Source: Clostridium tagluense (GTDB lineage Bacteria; Bacillota; Clostridia; Clostridiales; Clostridiaceae). From it: a stretch of DNA of 64,000 nt. The DNA lies in NCBI RefSeq assembly GCF_003865095.1, contig NZ_BHYK01000009.1, forward strand, positions 1-64,000, written 5' to 3'. A program made the position numbers and the translations under genes. The notes beneath the pieces were generated by a model, which did no database searches, was not told the DNA's origin, and saw only the letters and a list, made by a program, of their open reading frames with translations. Shown here piece after piece: positions 25,949 through 35,456 of this stretch (position 1 is its first letter; every line of letters starts with the position of its first letter).

Positions 25949-27082
25949 ATGAAATTTTTGTTAGCACCAGATTCCTTTAAGGAAAGTATGACAGCAAAAG
26001 AGGCAGCGGATGCTATGGAAAGAGGGATTAGAAAGGTTATTCCCTATGCAGAATGCATTAAGGTTCCAATGGCTGATGGTGGAGAAGGAACAGTACAGTC
26101 CCTTGTAGACGCAACAGAAGGTGAACTATATAAAGTGCTAGTTAAAGGGCCTCTTGGTGATGAAGTTGAGGCTACATTTGGAGTACTTGGAGATAAAAAA
26201 ACAGCAGTAATTGAGATGGCTAGCGCTAGTGGGTTACACCTTGTGCCTAGGGGGAAAAGAAATCCTCTTTTAACTACAACTTATGGTACAGGACAATTGA
26301 TTAAAGCTGCCCTGGATAAGGGCGTTAATCATTTGATCATAGGAATAGGTGGTAGTGCTACAAATGATGGCGGAGCAGGAATGATACAAGCACTTGGTGG
26401 AAAGCTGTTAACATTGGATAATGAAGAAATCAATTTAGGTGGCGGATATTTAAAGCTTCTTCATAAGATAGATTTAGATGGACTAGATAAAAGACTTAAA
26501 GGTACTAAGATTGAAGTAGCTTGTGATGTTACCAACCCCTTAACAGGAAAAAATGGTGCGTCTTATGTTTTTGGGCCGCAAAAGGGAGCCACTCTCGAAA
26601 TGGTGAAAATTTTAGATGATAATTTAAGTCACTATGCAAAAATTATAAAACAGCAGTTAGGTATAGATATTGAAAGTATTCCTGGAGCGGGAGCTGCGGG
26701 TGGGCTAGGCGCAGGACTTCTTGCTTTCTTTCCTGCAGAACTTAAAAGGGGAATAGAATTAATTACAGAACATACTAAACTTAAAGAAAAAATGCAATAT
26801 GCGGATTATGTGTTTACTGGAGAAGGAAGTATAGATGCACAAACACTTTATGGTAAAACACCCCTTGGAGTGGCCTTAATAGCAAAAGAATATAATATAC
26901 CTGTTATAGCCTTTGCAGGACGTATAGGTGATGGAGTAGAGGCATTATATGAGCATGGAATAAATTCTATAATAGGCATATTATCAGAAGCTGACACAAT
27001 TGAAAAAGCACTTAAAAAAGGTCCAGAAAATATTGAAAGAACTTGTGAAAATATAGCTAGAATTATCTTGCTTAATAAATAA
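25949..27082 (+). CDS. garK: Glycerate kinase
   Basis: 377 residues of the GarK/GlxK type I glycerate kinase family. It phosphorylates D-glycerate (to 2-phosphoglycerate in GarK) to feed glycolysis. Family motifs: FLLAPDSFKESMTAKEAAD at the start, VPMADGGEGTV, IGIGGSATNDGGAGM, GAGAAGGLGAGL and YVFTGEGSIDAQTLYGKTP. ATG follows GGAAAGGAT. Last gene of the cdaR-gntP-garK cluster, closed by a strong terminator. Confidence 0.95.
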   Translation: MKFLLAPDSFKESMTAKEAADAMERGIRKVIPYAECIKVPMADGGEGTVQSLVDATEGELYKVLVKGPLGDEVEATFGVLGDKKTAVIEMASASGLHLVPRGKRNPLLTTTYGTGQLIKAALDKGVNHLIIGIGGSATNDGGAGMIQALGGKLLTLDNEEINLGGGYLKLLHKIDLDGLDKRLKGTKIEVACDVTNPLTGKNGASYVFGPQKGATLEMVKILDDNLSHYAKIIKQQLGIDIESIPGAGAAGGLGAGLLAFFPAELKRGIELITEHTKLKEKMQYADYVFTGEGSIDAQTLYGKTPLGVALIAKEYNIPVIAFAGRIGDGVEALYEHGINSIIGILSEADTIEKALKKGPENIERTCENIARIILLNK

Positions 27083-27095
27083 GTTTTGTAATAAC

Positions 27096-27142
27096 AAAAT
27101 AGTTCTTAATAAGACACTAAGGTCTTATTAAGAACTATTTTA
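27096..27142. terminator. Bidirectional terminator between garK and tag
   Basis: A 20-bp stem, AAAATAGTTCTTAATAAGAC with its exact complement, with a short loop, T-rich on both strands. Confidence 0.85.
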
Positions 27143-27188
27143 CTGTTTTTATGTTAAGGAAAATTACCTTCACTCTCAAGTTTCAATT

Positions 27189-27755
27189 CTAAACTGTAGC
27201 CTCTTCAGTGCATCTAAAGCAGCTTTTAATATGGTCATTTATTATGCCTGTAGCTTGAAGATGAGCATAAGTTATAGTGGAACCTAAGAACTTAAAACCA
27301 CGTTTTTTTAAATCCTTGCTAACCTTATCTGATAATTCAGAGGTTGCGGGCACATTTGCAATACTGTCCCAATGGTTAATTATAGGGCTATTATCCACGA
27401 AAGCCCATATGTAAGCGTCAAAGCTACCAAACTCCTCTTGGATTTTAATAAACATCACAGCATTATTTATGGAAGCTGCTATTTTAAGTTTATTCCTAAT
27501 AATGCCTTTATTTTGAATAAGCTCAATAACTTTTTCATCATCGTATTGTGCTACTTTAATAAAATCAAAATCATCGTAGGCTTTTCTATAGTTTTCTCTT
27601 TTTCTAAGTATGGTAATCCAGCTGAGACCTGCTTGAGCAGATTCAAGAATAAGAAATTCAAAATGCTTTCTATCTTTGTGGACTGGTACTCCCCATTCTT
27701 CATCATGGTATTTCATATACAGTGGATCATTTCCACACCAATCGCATCTATCCAA
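27189..27755 (-). CDS. tag: DNA-3-methyladenine glycosylase I
   Basis: 188 residues. It removes 3-methyladenine from alkylated DNA. The TAG hallmarks are visible: zinc ligands in RCDWCG and YHDEEWGVPVH at the N terminus and DHIKSCFRC at the C terminus, plus FEFLILESAQAGLSWITIL and RKRENYRKAYDDFD. ATG 27755 has a suitable AGGTG site. Single-gene unit, sharing the terminator with garK. Confidence 0.95.
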   Translation of the reverse strand: MDRCDWCGNDPLYMKYHDEEWGVPVHKDRKHFEFLILESAQAGLSWITILRKRENYRKAYDDFDFIKVAQYDDEKVIELIQNKGIIRNKLKIAASINNAVMFIKIQEEFGSFDAYIWAFVDNSPIINHWDSIANVPATSELSDKVSKDLKKRGFKFLGSTITYAHLQATGIINDHIKSCFRCTEEATV

Positions 27756-28175
27756 TTTACTACACCTCTTTCAAAGGTTATTAATTTTACTATATATTTT
27801 AATTATAGCATTCATAAATTTATTTTAAAAGCTATGATTTGTACATAGTTTTATGTTGAGGATACTGCTAAAAAAGCAAGAATTAATAATCTAGTAAAAT
27901 CCAATAATAATTATTAACAAATTCCTTTACTGTTGAATACAATATAATATATATATCTTAGATTATACTTACCCATTAATAAAACTAATTATAAATTCAT
28001 AATAAAGGTCATCTCAACTATTAAGCTGGTATATTAGTACATATATCAATGTATAAAACTTATATTGTTAATATATGTAAGTGATATATGTAACCATAAA
28101 ATAATAAATAACTTATATATCAGTATTAATATGTACTGTCTCATTTAAAATTTATACAAAAAGGAGTTTTATAAA
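27756..28175. other. AT-rich intergenic stretch with inverted AGTACATAT boxes
   Basis: No gene seen. AGTACATAT (about 28035) and its complement ATATGTACT (about 28128) are about 85 bases apart within a repetitive AT-rich stretch in front of the cysteine-rich gene. They may be control sites, but the base composition makes chance matches likely. Confidence 0.35.
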
Positions 28176-28547
28176 ATGAGTAGAGATGAAAAAGATTATA
28201 AACCAAATTGTTCAAATAATAATAACCAATGTGATTGTGATTTATGTCATACAGTTAATGTAGATCCGATAGATATGGAAAAACACGGTGCTAAATTATT
28301 AACTGTAAGAATACAAGTAAATAACGTATGTTTTGGAAAACAAGTATGTGTTGCATGTATTATATATAATAATTGCCACAAAATACTCGCTTTTAGAGGT
28401 TTTTGTACAACATTATGTAAAGATGATGGATGCAATGCATGTGGTACTATTCGCCGTAAACTAGTATTTGTACTTCCAGCCGATATTGAAGACCCTGAAG
28501 AATTAGACGTTCGCTCTGCAGCCAATTATATATATCCATGTGACTAA
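28176..28547 (+). CDS. Cysteine-rich hypothetical protein (13 Cys in 123 aa)
   Basis: I do not recognise the family. There is no signal peptide. A polar N terminus (CSNNNNQCDCDLCHTV) is followed by a beta-rich core (LLTVRIQVNNVCFGKQVCVA, LAFRGFCTTLCKDDGCNACG, RRKLVFVLPADI) and an acidic tail. Thirteen cysteines, including a CxCxxC cluster, suggest metal binding or disulfide cross-linking; small Cys-rich proteins of this sort are common in clostridial spore coats, which is only an inference here. ATG follows AAAAAGGAG. Own terminator. Confidence 0.7.
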   Translation: MSRDEKDYKPNCSNNNNQCDCDLCHTVNVDPIDMEKHGAKLLTVRIQVNNVCFGKQVCVACIIYNNCHKILAFRGFCTTLCKDDGCNACGTIRRKLVFVLPADIEDPEELDVRSAANYIYPCD

Positions 28548-28566
28548 ACCAATTAGGTACCTATAT

Positions 28567-28601
28567 AAAGGGATAGTGAGGACATTCATTATCCCTTTTT
28601 T
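28567..28601 (+). terminator. Terminator after the cysteine-rich gene
   Basis: AAAGGGATA (28567-28575) pairs with TATCCCTTT (28590-28598), followed by more T. Confidence 0.82.
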
Positions 28602-28757
28602 ATTGAAACTAGGCACATGTAAATAAATAAATTTATCATATATTAAAATTTGTAATAGAAATTATGTGTCTAAACATGGTATAATATAAACTTATGAGTT
28701 AAAAATATATTTAAGTTATGCTTAAAAATTATATATGAAACAAGAGAGGAAGTTAAA

Positions 28758-30203
28758 ATGAGTAACATAAAATTTGAGGAATTTAGTATTAGCGAAGAAA
28801 TATTAAAAGCAATTGTTAATTTAGGATATAAAAACCCTTCAGAGGTTCAAGCGGCGGTAATACCTATAGCTCTAAAAGGTAGTGATATAATAGTAAAATC
28901 ACAAACAGGTAGCGGAAAAACAGCAGCTTTTGCTATTCCACTTTGTGAAAGTGCAGATATAGAGGAAACAGAGCCTCAAGCACTAGTATTAACACCTACT
29001 AGAGAACTAGCACTTCAAGTAAGCCAAGACATAACACAAATAGGTAGGTATAAAAAAATTAGAGCTGTAGCTGTTTTTGGTAAGCAACCTATAGCAATGC
29101 AAGTAAAACAGTTAAAACAAAGGGTGCACGTAGTAGTTGGTACTCCTGGAAGAACCCTGGATCATATTGAAAGAGGCACTATTAATTTAGCCAAAGTAAA
29201 ATATTTAATATTAGACGAAGCAGATGAAATGCTTAGTATGGGATTTATAGAACAAGTAGAAGAGGTTATTAAGGCTGTACCTAAAAATAGAGTTACTATG
29301 CTGTTTTCAGCTACAATACCAGAATCTATTGAAGCAATTTGTGTTAAATACATGGTAAATCCCGTTAAAATAGAAATAAACCCTGAAAATTTAACCGTTG
29401 ATAAAATAGATCAAGTTTGCTATGAAGTAGAAGAAGATAAGAAATTCAGTGCGCTTAAGAGAATACTTTATATTGAGAGTCCAGATTCTTGCATAGTATT
29501 TTGCAGAACAAAAGAAAACGTTGATTCAATAACGGATCAAATGAAAAATCGTTATTATTCATGTATTAAGATACATGGAGGCATGCTTCAAAATGATAGA
29601 TTAGATGCCATGGAAAGATTTAAAAAAGGTGAGTTTAGATTTTTAGTGGCAACAGACGTTGCTGCAAGAGGTATTGATGTGGAAAGCATAACTCATATTA
29701 TAAATTATGATTTACCACTAGAAAAAGGTAACTATGTACATAGAATAGGTAGAACAGGACGTGCAGGAAAAAAAGGAAAAGCTATAACCTTTGCAACTCA
29801 CTATGAAAATAAATTTTTACAAGCCATAGAGCAGTATATTGGTATGGAGATACCTAAAGCAGAAGTTCCAACAAAAGAAGAATCAGAACCGTTCAGACAA
29901 GCATTTTACGAAAAACATGATGCTAAGCCTATTCTTAAAAAGACTAAAGCATCTAATTTTAGTAGTGATATAATGAAATTATATCTCAGTGCAGGTAAAA
30001 AGAAAAAAATAAGGACTGTAGATATTGTAGGAACTATTTGCAATATTGAAGGGGTTAGTTCTGAGGATATAGGCATTATAGATATTCAAGATAATTTTTC
30101 TCATGTAGATATTATGGGCGGAAAGGGCAAGTTAGTGTTAGAAGCCCTTAAAAATGGAACAATAAAGGGAAAAGCTATTAGAGTAGAAAAAGCAAATAAA
30201 TAG
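28758..30203 (+). CDS. dbpA: DEAD-box RNA helicase, DbpA/YxiN type
   Basis: 481 residues. Helicase core: motif [14 protein letters not shown], Ia [13 protein letters not shown] box [11 protein letters not shown] in LFSATIPES, and motif [12 protein letters not shown]. After a linker, the C-terminal ~70 residues ([33 protein letters not shown]) form the DbpA RNA-binding domain that in B. subtilis YxiN binds 23S rRNA hairpin 92 for late large-subunit assembly. ATG follows AGAGAGGAAG. Single-gene unit. The domain makes DbpA likelier than other paralogues. Confidence 0.94.
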   Translation: MSNIKFEEFSISEEILKAIVNLGYKNPSEVQAAVIPIALKGSDIIVKSQTGSGKTAAFAIPLCESADIEETEPQALVLTPTRELALQVSQDITQIGRYKKIRAVAVFGKQPIAMQVKQLKQRVHVVVGTPGRTLDHIERGTINLAKVKYLILDEADEMLSMGFIEQVEEVIKAVPKNRVTMLFSATIPESIEAICVKYMVNPVKIEINPENLTVDKIDQVCYEVEEDKKFSALKRILYIESPDSCIVFCRTKENVDSITDQMKNRYYSCIKIHGGMLQNDRLDAMERFKKGEFRFLVATDVAARGIDVESITHIINYDLPLEKGNYVHRIGRTGRAGKKGKAITFATHYENKFLQAIEQYIGMEIPKAEVPTKEESEPFRQAFYEKHDAKPILKKTKASNFSSDIMKLYLSAGKKKKIRTVDIVGTICNIEGVSSEDIGIIDIQDNFSHVDIMGGKGKLVLEALKNGTIKGKAIRVEKANK

Positions 30204-30232
30204 TAATTGTTAGGTAGCTTTAGTGGATACTA

Positions 30233-30290
30233 GAAAAGAGACTTACTGCAACTTAGTATAAAATATTAATCTGCAGTAAGTCTCTTTTAC
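30233..30290 (+). terminator. Terminator after dbpA
   Basis: AAAAGAGACTTACTGCA pairs with TGCAGTAAGTCTCTTTT around a ~21-base loop. The 3' arm ends in TTTT only, so termination may be modest. Confidence 0.75.
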
Positions 30291-30512
30291 TAGTACTAGT
30301 AGCATGAGTAATACCAATAAGTAAGCCACATATTATAAAAAATATTAGGCATAATAAAATAAAAAAGTATAAAATAATGGCACACTGGAATATATTTTAT
30401 TAACTAGGGAATTATAAATTTGTTTATAAACATAATTTAAATATTCTTTAATATGTGTTAAAATATAAAAGTTGTGGGAAAGATTTAGTAAAGAGTGACT
30501 TTCTTAAAACAA

Positions 30513-30571
30513 ACAAGTAGGTGATATTAAGTATATCAATGATAATATAATAAATCATAATATTACCTGTT
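30513..30571 (+). promoter_or_regulatory. Leader hairpin next to the ribosome site of the 108-aa gene
   Basis: GGTGATATTA (30520-30529) pairs with TAATATTACC (30558-30567, one G-T pair), extendable by ACA/TGT. The stem ends right before AAAAAGGAG, so it may affect translation start. The rest of 30291-30587 holds nothing else I can support. Confidence 0.35.
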
Positions 30572-30587
30572 AAAAAGGAGAGCTAAA

Positions 30588-30914
30588 ATGAAAACATTTC
30601 AGGAATTAGTTAATGAGACTTTAGAAGTTGAGGATTTAGAGGAATTAGAATCAGCAGCAGACTTATTTCAGTTTGGCATTGAAAAAGGGCATTATAATAA
30701 ACGTCAAGCAGATCAATTTAACATTACATATTGGAAGATGAAAAATAAGTACTTAGCTTATGAAGTTGCAAAAGAAATAAAAGGTAATAAATTAGATATA
30801 ATTAGTATGGTTACTAGCGCTCCAAACGAGATAAAAGAGAACAAAAGGGAACTTATCAATTATGTGAATGGGCGAGTTAAGGCACTAAAGGGTAAAATGA
30901 ATGGTATGAAATAG
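30588..30914 (+). CDS. Hypothetical helical protein (108 aa)
   Basis: Family not recognised. Mostly alpha-helical and charged, no membrane segment: FQELVNETLEVEDLEELES, ADLFQFGIEKGHYNKRQAD, YWKMKNKYLAYEVAKEIKG, then a basic C terminus with VKALKGKMNGMK. ATG follows AAAAAGGAGAG by six bases, and a bidirectional terminator lies 23 bases after the stop, so it is a well-formed single-gene unit. A leader hairpin is adjacent to the ribosome site. Confidence 0.7.
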   Translation: MKTFQELVNETLEVEDLEELESAADLFQFGIEKGHYNKRQADQFNITYWKMKNKYLAYEVAKEIKGNKLDIISMVTSAPNEIKENKRELINYVNGRVKALKGKMNGMK

Positions 30915-30936
30915 CATTGCTATTTTGGAATAATAA

Positions 30937-30987
30937 AAAAAGGGTATCTATTATTATAGGCAGATGAGCTTATAACAATAGATACCC
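30937..30987. terminator. Bidirectional terminator
   Basis: AAAGGGTATCTATT pairs with AATAGATACCCTTT; a run of seven A precedes the left arm, giving a strong U tail for the minus-strand Crp/Fnr gene. Confidence 0.85.
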
Positions 30988-30988
30988 T

Positions 30989-31687
30989 TTACTCATACAA
31001 ATCACCTGCAAGCTTTTCCAGTGCATTTATATTTAAAATGACAATAGAATTTTTTTCTTTTTTTATTATGTTTTCATGGCATAATTTATTTATGGTTCTA
31101 ATTAAATGTCTATAGCTTGTACCAAGTAAATCAGCCATTTCTGTAAACTTATCTGTTATAATTCCACCATCTAAAGTTGAATTCTGAGTATTTTCTGGTG
31201 TAATAGCAAGTAGATAACTTGCTAATCTATTTTCTAAGGGATAAAGGATATTGATTGATGAGGCGATGGAGGAGCTAATAAACTTCTTGCCAAGGCTTGT
31301 ACACATACACTTTAGAAAAGTAGAATCGTTAACAGCGTATTTTCTTATATTACTCATTGATATTCCAATGCACAAGCATTCACTTATCGCTTCAATATTT
31401 GAATTAGCTGTATCACAATCAATAAATTCTAAATCTCCAATTATAATCATAGGTTTATATAATCTAAAAAGTAGAGATTTGCCATTTTTAAGTACAGTGT
31501 ATACCTTTACTTTCCCTTCGACAAAAAAATAAAAATAGTCCATAGGCTCATTAGTTTTTACAAGGTGACTTCCTTTATCAAAGACCTGTAGCTCCATATA
31601 TTTTTTCATATCTACACCAAAGAAACCTTCAATACTATATTTTTCTATGTAATTATCTAATTTAGTTTGATTATATATACGTTTCAT
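30989..31687 (-). CDS. Crp/Fnr-family regulator (YeiL-like)
   Basis: 232 residues. N-terminal cyclic-nucleotide-binding-like beta barrel (GSHLVKTNEPMDYFYFFVEG, KVKVYTVLKNGKSLLFRLY, IIGDLEFID) and C-terminal Crp-type helix-turn-helix (FTEMADLLGTSYRHLIRTINKL). There is no FNR-like N-terminal cysteine cluster. It is divergent from two DUF606 transporter genes, and 188 bases separate the starts, so it probably controls them. ATG follows AAGGAGG. YeiL relatives often pair with DUF606 genes, from memory. Confidence 0.9.
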   Translation of the reverse strand: MKRIYNQTKLDNYIEKYSIEGFFGVDMKKYMELQVFDKGSHLVKTNEPMDYFYFFVEGKVKVYTVLKNGKSLLFRLYKPMIIIGDLEFIDCDTANSNIEAISECLCIGISMSNIRKYAVNDSTFLKCMCTSLGKKFISSSIASSINILYPLENRLASYLLAITPENTQNSTLDGGIITDKFTEMADLLGTSYRHLIRTINKLCHENIIKKEKNSIVILNINALEKLAGDLYE

Positions 31688-31875
31688 TTAATTAGCCTCC
31701 TTGTAGTAATCTAGAAAAAAAATTCATAATGTATCTAAGTCTTATTATAATTGTTTATTTTAGTTTTGTATAATAAACTTAATGAAAATATGACATGTGT
31801 CCTATAGAACTAGAAATTTATATGTTAGTCTTATCAAATAAGTATAATGAACCATTAAAGAATGGAGGAAATTAA

Positions 31876-32298
31876 ATGTATAAAGTATCTGCAGTATTAA
31901 TAGGAATATTAATTGCCATAATGGTAACGTTTAACGGAGTTTTGGCAAACTATACAGATCAATATAGAGCAATATTAATAATTCATATAGTGGGGCTTAT
32001 TGCTGTAATTATTATTTTATTATTAAAAAAAGAGAAGCTTAACCTTAAAAAAAATATTCCCTTTTACTTGTTTAGTGGGGGTTTAATAGGAGTTTTTGTG
32101 GTTTTTTTAAATAATTTATGTTTCAATTCCCTTGGGGCTTCTTTAACACTATCCTTAGGGATTTTTGGGCAACTAGTATTAGCCTGCTTTATAGATCATT
32201 ATGGCCTATTTGGCCTCAATATTTATAAGTTTAATAAGAAAAAAATTATTGGTTTTCTTATAATATTATCTGGTTTATTAACAATGATAAAATATTAA
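31876..32298 (+). CDS. DUF606/YdcZ-type small membrane transporter subunit 1
   Basis: 140 residues, four to five membrane helices, of the DUF606 (YdcZ) branch of the drug/metabolite transporter superfamily. Seen: VLIGILIAIMVTFNGVLAN with the early Asn, GGLIGVFVVFLNN, and LSLGIFGQLVLACFIDHYG, the signature repeat of the family. Proteins of this size usually act as pairs; the next gene is a homologue 16 bases downstream. Substrate unknown. ATG follows TGGAGG. Confidence 0.88.
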   Translation: MYKVSAVLIGILIAIMVTFNGVLANYTDQYRAILIIHIVGLIAVIIILLLKKEKLNLKKNIPFYLFSGGLIGVFVVFLNNLCFNSLGASLTLSLGIFGQLVLACFIDHYGLFGLNIYKFNKKKIIGFLIILSGLLTMIKY

Positions 32299-32314
32299 AT
32301 AGGGGAGGAAAAAT

Positions 32315-32767
32315 ATGTTATATATAATGTTAGCTGTTTTATGTGGTTGTATTACTATAATATCTATGATTATAAATTCACATCTAGCTAAAAAGATAGG
32401 GACGCTTCAAGGAACACTTATAAACTATATTGTAGGATTAACTAGCACTATATTACTCATGATTATAGTGAAAAGCTCTGTAAGCCTCTCTTATAGTAGT
32501 TTTACTAAAATACCATGGTGGGCTCTTTTAGGTGGTTTACTTGGAGTAATGGTGGTTGCAAGTTCTAATATTGTACTCCCTAAAATTCCCACAATATATA
32601 CTACTTTGCTTATATTTATAGGTCAACTATTTACAGGAATACTCATTGATTATTTCAGAGTGGGTTTCATTTCAAAAGGTAAAATTATTGGTGGATTATT
32701 AATTCTCTTAGGATTATTATATAATTCTAATGTTGAAAAGAAAGAGCCGGATATAATAAAAAATTAA
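32315..32767 (+). CDS. DUF606/YdcZ-type small membrane transporter subunit 2
   Basis: 150-residue homologue of the preceding gene, with MLAVLCGCITIISMIINSHL, WWALLGGLLGVMVVASSN and TLLIFIGQLFTGILIDYF in the matching positions. The two probably form an antiparallel heterodimer equivalent to one ten-helix DMT protein. ATG follows GGGGAGG. The stop codon lies within the left arm of the terminator. Confidence 0.88.
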   Translation: MLYIMLAVLCGCITIISMIINSHLAKKIGTLQGTLINYIVGLTSTILLMIIVKSSVSLSYSSFTKIPWWALLGGLLGVMVVASSNIVLPKIPTIYTTLLIFIGQLFTGILIDYFRVGFISKGKIIGGLLILLGLLYNSNVEKKEPDIIKN

Positions 32768-32804
32768 GGACAACTATTTTTACAGTTGTCCTTAATTTTT
32801 TTTA
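32761..32804 (+). terminator. Terminator after the DUF606 pair
   Basis: AAATTAAGGACAACT pairs with AGTTGTCCTTAATTT (32784 on), followed by T8. Confidence 0.87.
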
Positions 32805-32913
32805 TTTTTTTCGAAAAAAACTATTGCGCATGACGTAACGTAATGTGTTAATATACAATAGAAGGATAAATTTAAACATATTTAAGGTCTATGTTCCATA
32901 AGGGGTGATAACA

Positions 32914-34116
32914 TTGAAAAATAATGAATCGCATTTTTTTACAATTGGTGAATTTGCAGAAAAAGCGGGTGTTACCTTAAGAACACTTAGATATTATGAT
33001 AAAATTAGTTTAATGAAGCCTAGTTCTTACAGCGCAGCAGGGCATAGATTGTATAGTAATCAAGACTTTGCAAGGCTTCAACAAATTTTAACATTGAAAT
33101 TTATTGGATTCTCTTTAGACGAAATTAAGAAAATAACTGAAAATGATGTTACTGATGAAAATTTTGTAAAATCCTTAGAAATACAAAAGAAAATTATGAA
33201 ACAAAGAGCTGCGCATACTTTCCTGGTAATAAAGGCTATTGATGAAGCCATTGACATGGAGAATAAGCAGAATGTAAGTTGGGATAAATTCACCAATATT
33301 ATAAATGTAATTAATTCAGACAAAAGGTTAATTGAGCAATATGAAAATGCATCAAATTTAAGGGCCAGGATAAACATTCATGAGATGTTTAGTGTAAACA
33401 AATATGGATGGATGAGATGGTATTTTGATGAACTAAATCTACCTAAACAATGCACCATTCTTGAGCTTGGATGTGGTGATGCCAATTTGTGGGATAAAAA
33501 TAAAGATAGAATTCCGAATGACCTAGATATTACGTTAAGTGATTTTTCAAGAGGAATGCTAAGTGATGCTAAGGCAAATTTAGGAAAAAAATCAGAGAAT
33601 TTTAAGTTTCAAATTATAGACGCAGAGAATATACCCTATGATGATTGTAGCTTTGACGTTGTAATAGCAAACCATATGCTTTATCATGTAAACAACATTC
33701 AAAAGGCACTGTCAGAAATATGTAGGGTATTAAAGCCTGGTGGATATCTTTACTGTTCAACTGTTGGACAAAGCCATATGATGGAAATTAGAGATATTAT
33801 GTCTAAGTTTAAATCAGAAACAATGGATATTAAAAGCTCAGATATTACTTCTAGATTTAGGCTAGAAAACGGTGCTGAAAAATTAAAAAAATGGTTTAAT
33901 AATATAGGAATGAAAAGATATGAGGATAATTTAATTGTAACAGAGAAAGCACCTATTATTGATTATATGTTCTCAATGCCAGGGAATGTACGTGAAAGTT
34001 TTAATAATGAAAGACTTCAAGAACTCAATAAATATTTGAAAGATAAAATTACTACAGAAGGTGGAATTTACATAACTAAGGATACAGGCTTCTTTAAGGC
34101 ACAAAAGAGTCTATAA
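32914..34116 (+). CDS. MerR regulator fused to a SAM-dependent methyltransferase
   Basis: 400 residues from TTG 32914, eight bases after AAGGGG; a GTG at 32905 overlaps that site. Residues ~8-75 are a MerR winged helix (TIGEFAEKAGVTLRTLRYYD, GHRLYSNQDFARLQQILTL). A helical linker follows, then from ~170 a class I methyltransferase (ILELGCGDANLW; DFSRGMLSDAKANL; FDVVIANHMLYHV; GGYLYCSTVGQSHM). The fusion suggests a sensor that methylates its effector or has a regulated methyltransferase partner domain. Upstream TAACGTAATG-type boxes near 32834-32844 may be its operator. Substrate unknown. Confidence 0.9.
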   Translation: MKNNESHFFTIGEFAEKAGVTLRTLRYYDKISLMKPSSYSAAGHRLYSNQDFARLQQILTLKFIGFSLDEIKKITENDVTDENFVKSLEIQKKIMKQRAAHTFLVIKAIDEAIDMENKQNVSWDKFTNIINVINSDKRLIEQYENASNLRARINIHEMFSVNKYGWMRWYFDELNLPKQCTILELGCGDANLWDKNKDRIPNDLDITLSDFSRGMLSDAKANLGKKSENFKFQIIDAENIPYDDCSFDVVIANHMLYHVNNIQKALSEICRVLKPGGYLYCSTVGQSHMMEIRDIMSKFKSETMDIKSSDITSRFRLENGAEKLKKWFNNIGMKRYEDNLIVTEKAPIIDYMFSMPGNVRESFNNERLQELNKYLKDKITTEGGIYITKDTGFFKAQKSL

Positions 34117-34238
34117 CCCCAATTTTCATTTATGCTATAATTTTTGACTATTGTTGGTTAATTATAAGATTTAAGTAAAAAATAAATTATAAATAGTTTA
34201 ATTTAAAAATAAAATTTAATTTGAAGGGTAGGATATAT

Positions 34239-35423
34239 ATGAAAATCAAAAATATTCCTTTTTCACCACCAGACATAACAGAAGCAGAGAAAAAACTTGT
34301 AATGGAGGTTTTAGATTCAGGTTGGATTACAACAGGACCGAAGACCATTGAGTTTGAAGATAAAATCGCGAAATATTGTGATGCTAATAATGCAGTAGCG
34401 CTATCAAGTGCAACTGCGGGTTTAGAACTTATATTAAAGGTTTATAACATTTCAGAGGGTGACGAAGTTATTACAACACCTTATACTTATACAGCTACAG
34501 CAAGTGTAATAGTCCATAGAGGAATTAAACCAACTTTTGTAGATGTTAAAAAAGATAGTTTTTTAATAGATGAGCAAAAGATAGCTATGGCAATTACGCC
34601 TAAAACAAAAGCAATAATCACTGTAGATTTTGCAGGAGTCCCTGTAGATTATGATGCTATAAAAGCAGTGCTTAAACAAAAAAACAGAGAAGATATTATA
34701 TTTATATCAGATTCAGCTCATTCCTTTGGAGCAACATATAAAGGAAACAAAGTTGGAACACAAGCTGATTTTCATGTTTACTCCTTCCATGCGGTTAAAA
34801 ATTTAATAACAGCTGAAGGTGGAGCTATTACCTTTAATGATAATAATTACAAGGGTAAGGAAGATTTAAAGAAAGAGCTTAAAATTAATTCTCTTCATGG
34901 TCAGTCAAAGGATGCTTTGTCTAAGATGAAAGCAGGAGCTTGGAAATATGATATTATTACAGATGGCTTTAAATGTAATATGACAGATATTAATGCAGCT
35001 ATAGGGCTTGCACAACTTGCAAGATATGAAGGAATGCTCACAAAAAGAAGAGCTATTTTTGATATATATACCACAGCTCTTAGGACTAAACCTTGGGCCA
35101 TAATTCCTTTTACAAAAGATGAAAATAGCGAAACTTCTTATCATCTATATGCACTAAGATTAAAAGGATTTACTGAGATGCAGCGGGATGAATTAATACA
35201 AAAAGTTGCGGAATTAGGTATAGCTACTAATGTTCATTTTACGCCTCTACCAATGTTTACACTTTATAAAAACCTTGGATATTCTATAGAGGATTATCCA
35301 AATGCATATAATCAGTATGCAAATGAAATAACACTTCCAGTATATTCAACACTTAAATTAGAAGATGCAGAGTATGTGATTAATGAAGTAATAAGATGTG
35401 CTGATGAGATAAAGGCTAAGTAA
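34239..35423 (+). CDS. DegT/DnrJ/EryC1-family sugar aminotransferase 1
   Basis: 394 residues. PLP-dependent transaminase of nucleotide-linked keto sugars: IPFSPPDITEAEKKLVMEVL, the start of the family fold; ALSSATAGLELIL; TPYTYTATASVI; and the PLP lysine in YSFHAVKNLITAEGG (about Lys187). ATG 34239 has GGGTAGG upstream; a TTG at 34221 is a poor alternative. It is followed 33 bases later by a second DegT enzyme, an unusual tandem pair with no sugar dehydratase or glycosyltransferase beside it. Confidence 0.92.
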   Translation: MKIKNIPFSPPDITEAEKKLVMEVLDSGWITTGPKTIEFEDKIAKYCDANNAVALSSATAGLELILKVYNISEGDEVITTPYTYTATASVIVHRGIKPTFVDVKKDSFLIDEQKIAMAITPKTKAIITVDFAGVPVDYDAIKAVLKQKNREDIIFISDSAHSFGATYKGNKVGTQADFHVYSFHAVKNLITAEGGAITFNDNNYKGKEDLKKELKINSLHGQSKDALSKMKAGAWKYDIITDGFKCNMTDINAAIGLAQLARYEGMLTKRRAIFDIYTTALRTKPWAIIPFTKDENSETSYHLYALRLKGFTEMQRDELIQKVAELGIATNVHFTPLPMFTLYKNLGYSIEDYPNAYNQYANEITLPVYSTLKLEDAEYVINEVIRCADEIKAK

Positions 35424-35456
35424 TAAAAATTTTTATATTAAAACGGAGGTTAAATA

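Noticed and set aside
28035-28140. Inverted AGTACATAT boxes as a definite regulator site
   Set aside because: Spacing is about 85 bases in a very AT-rich repetitive stretch; chance pairing is likely, so only noted in the intergenic entry.
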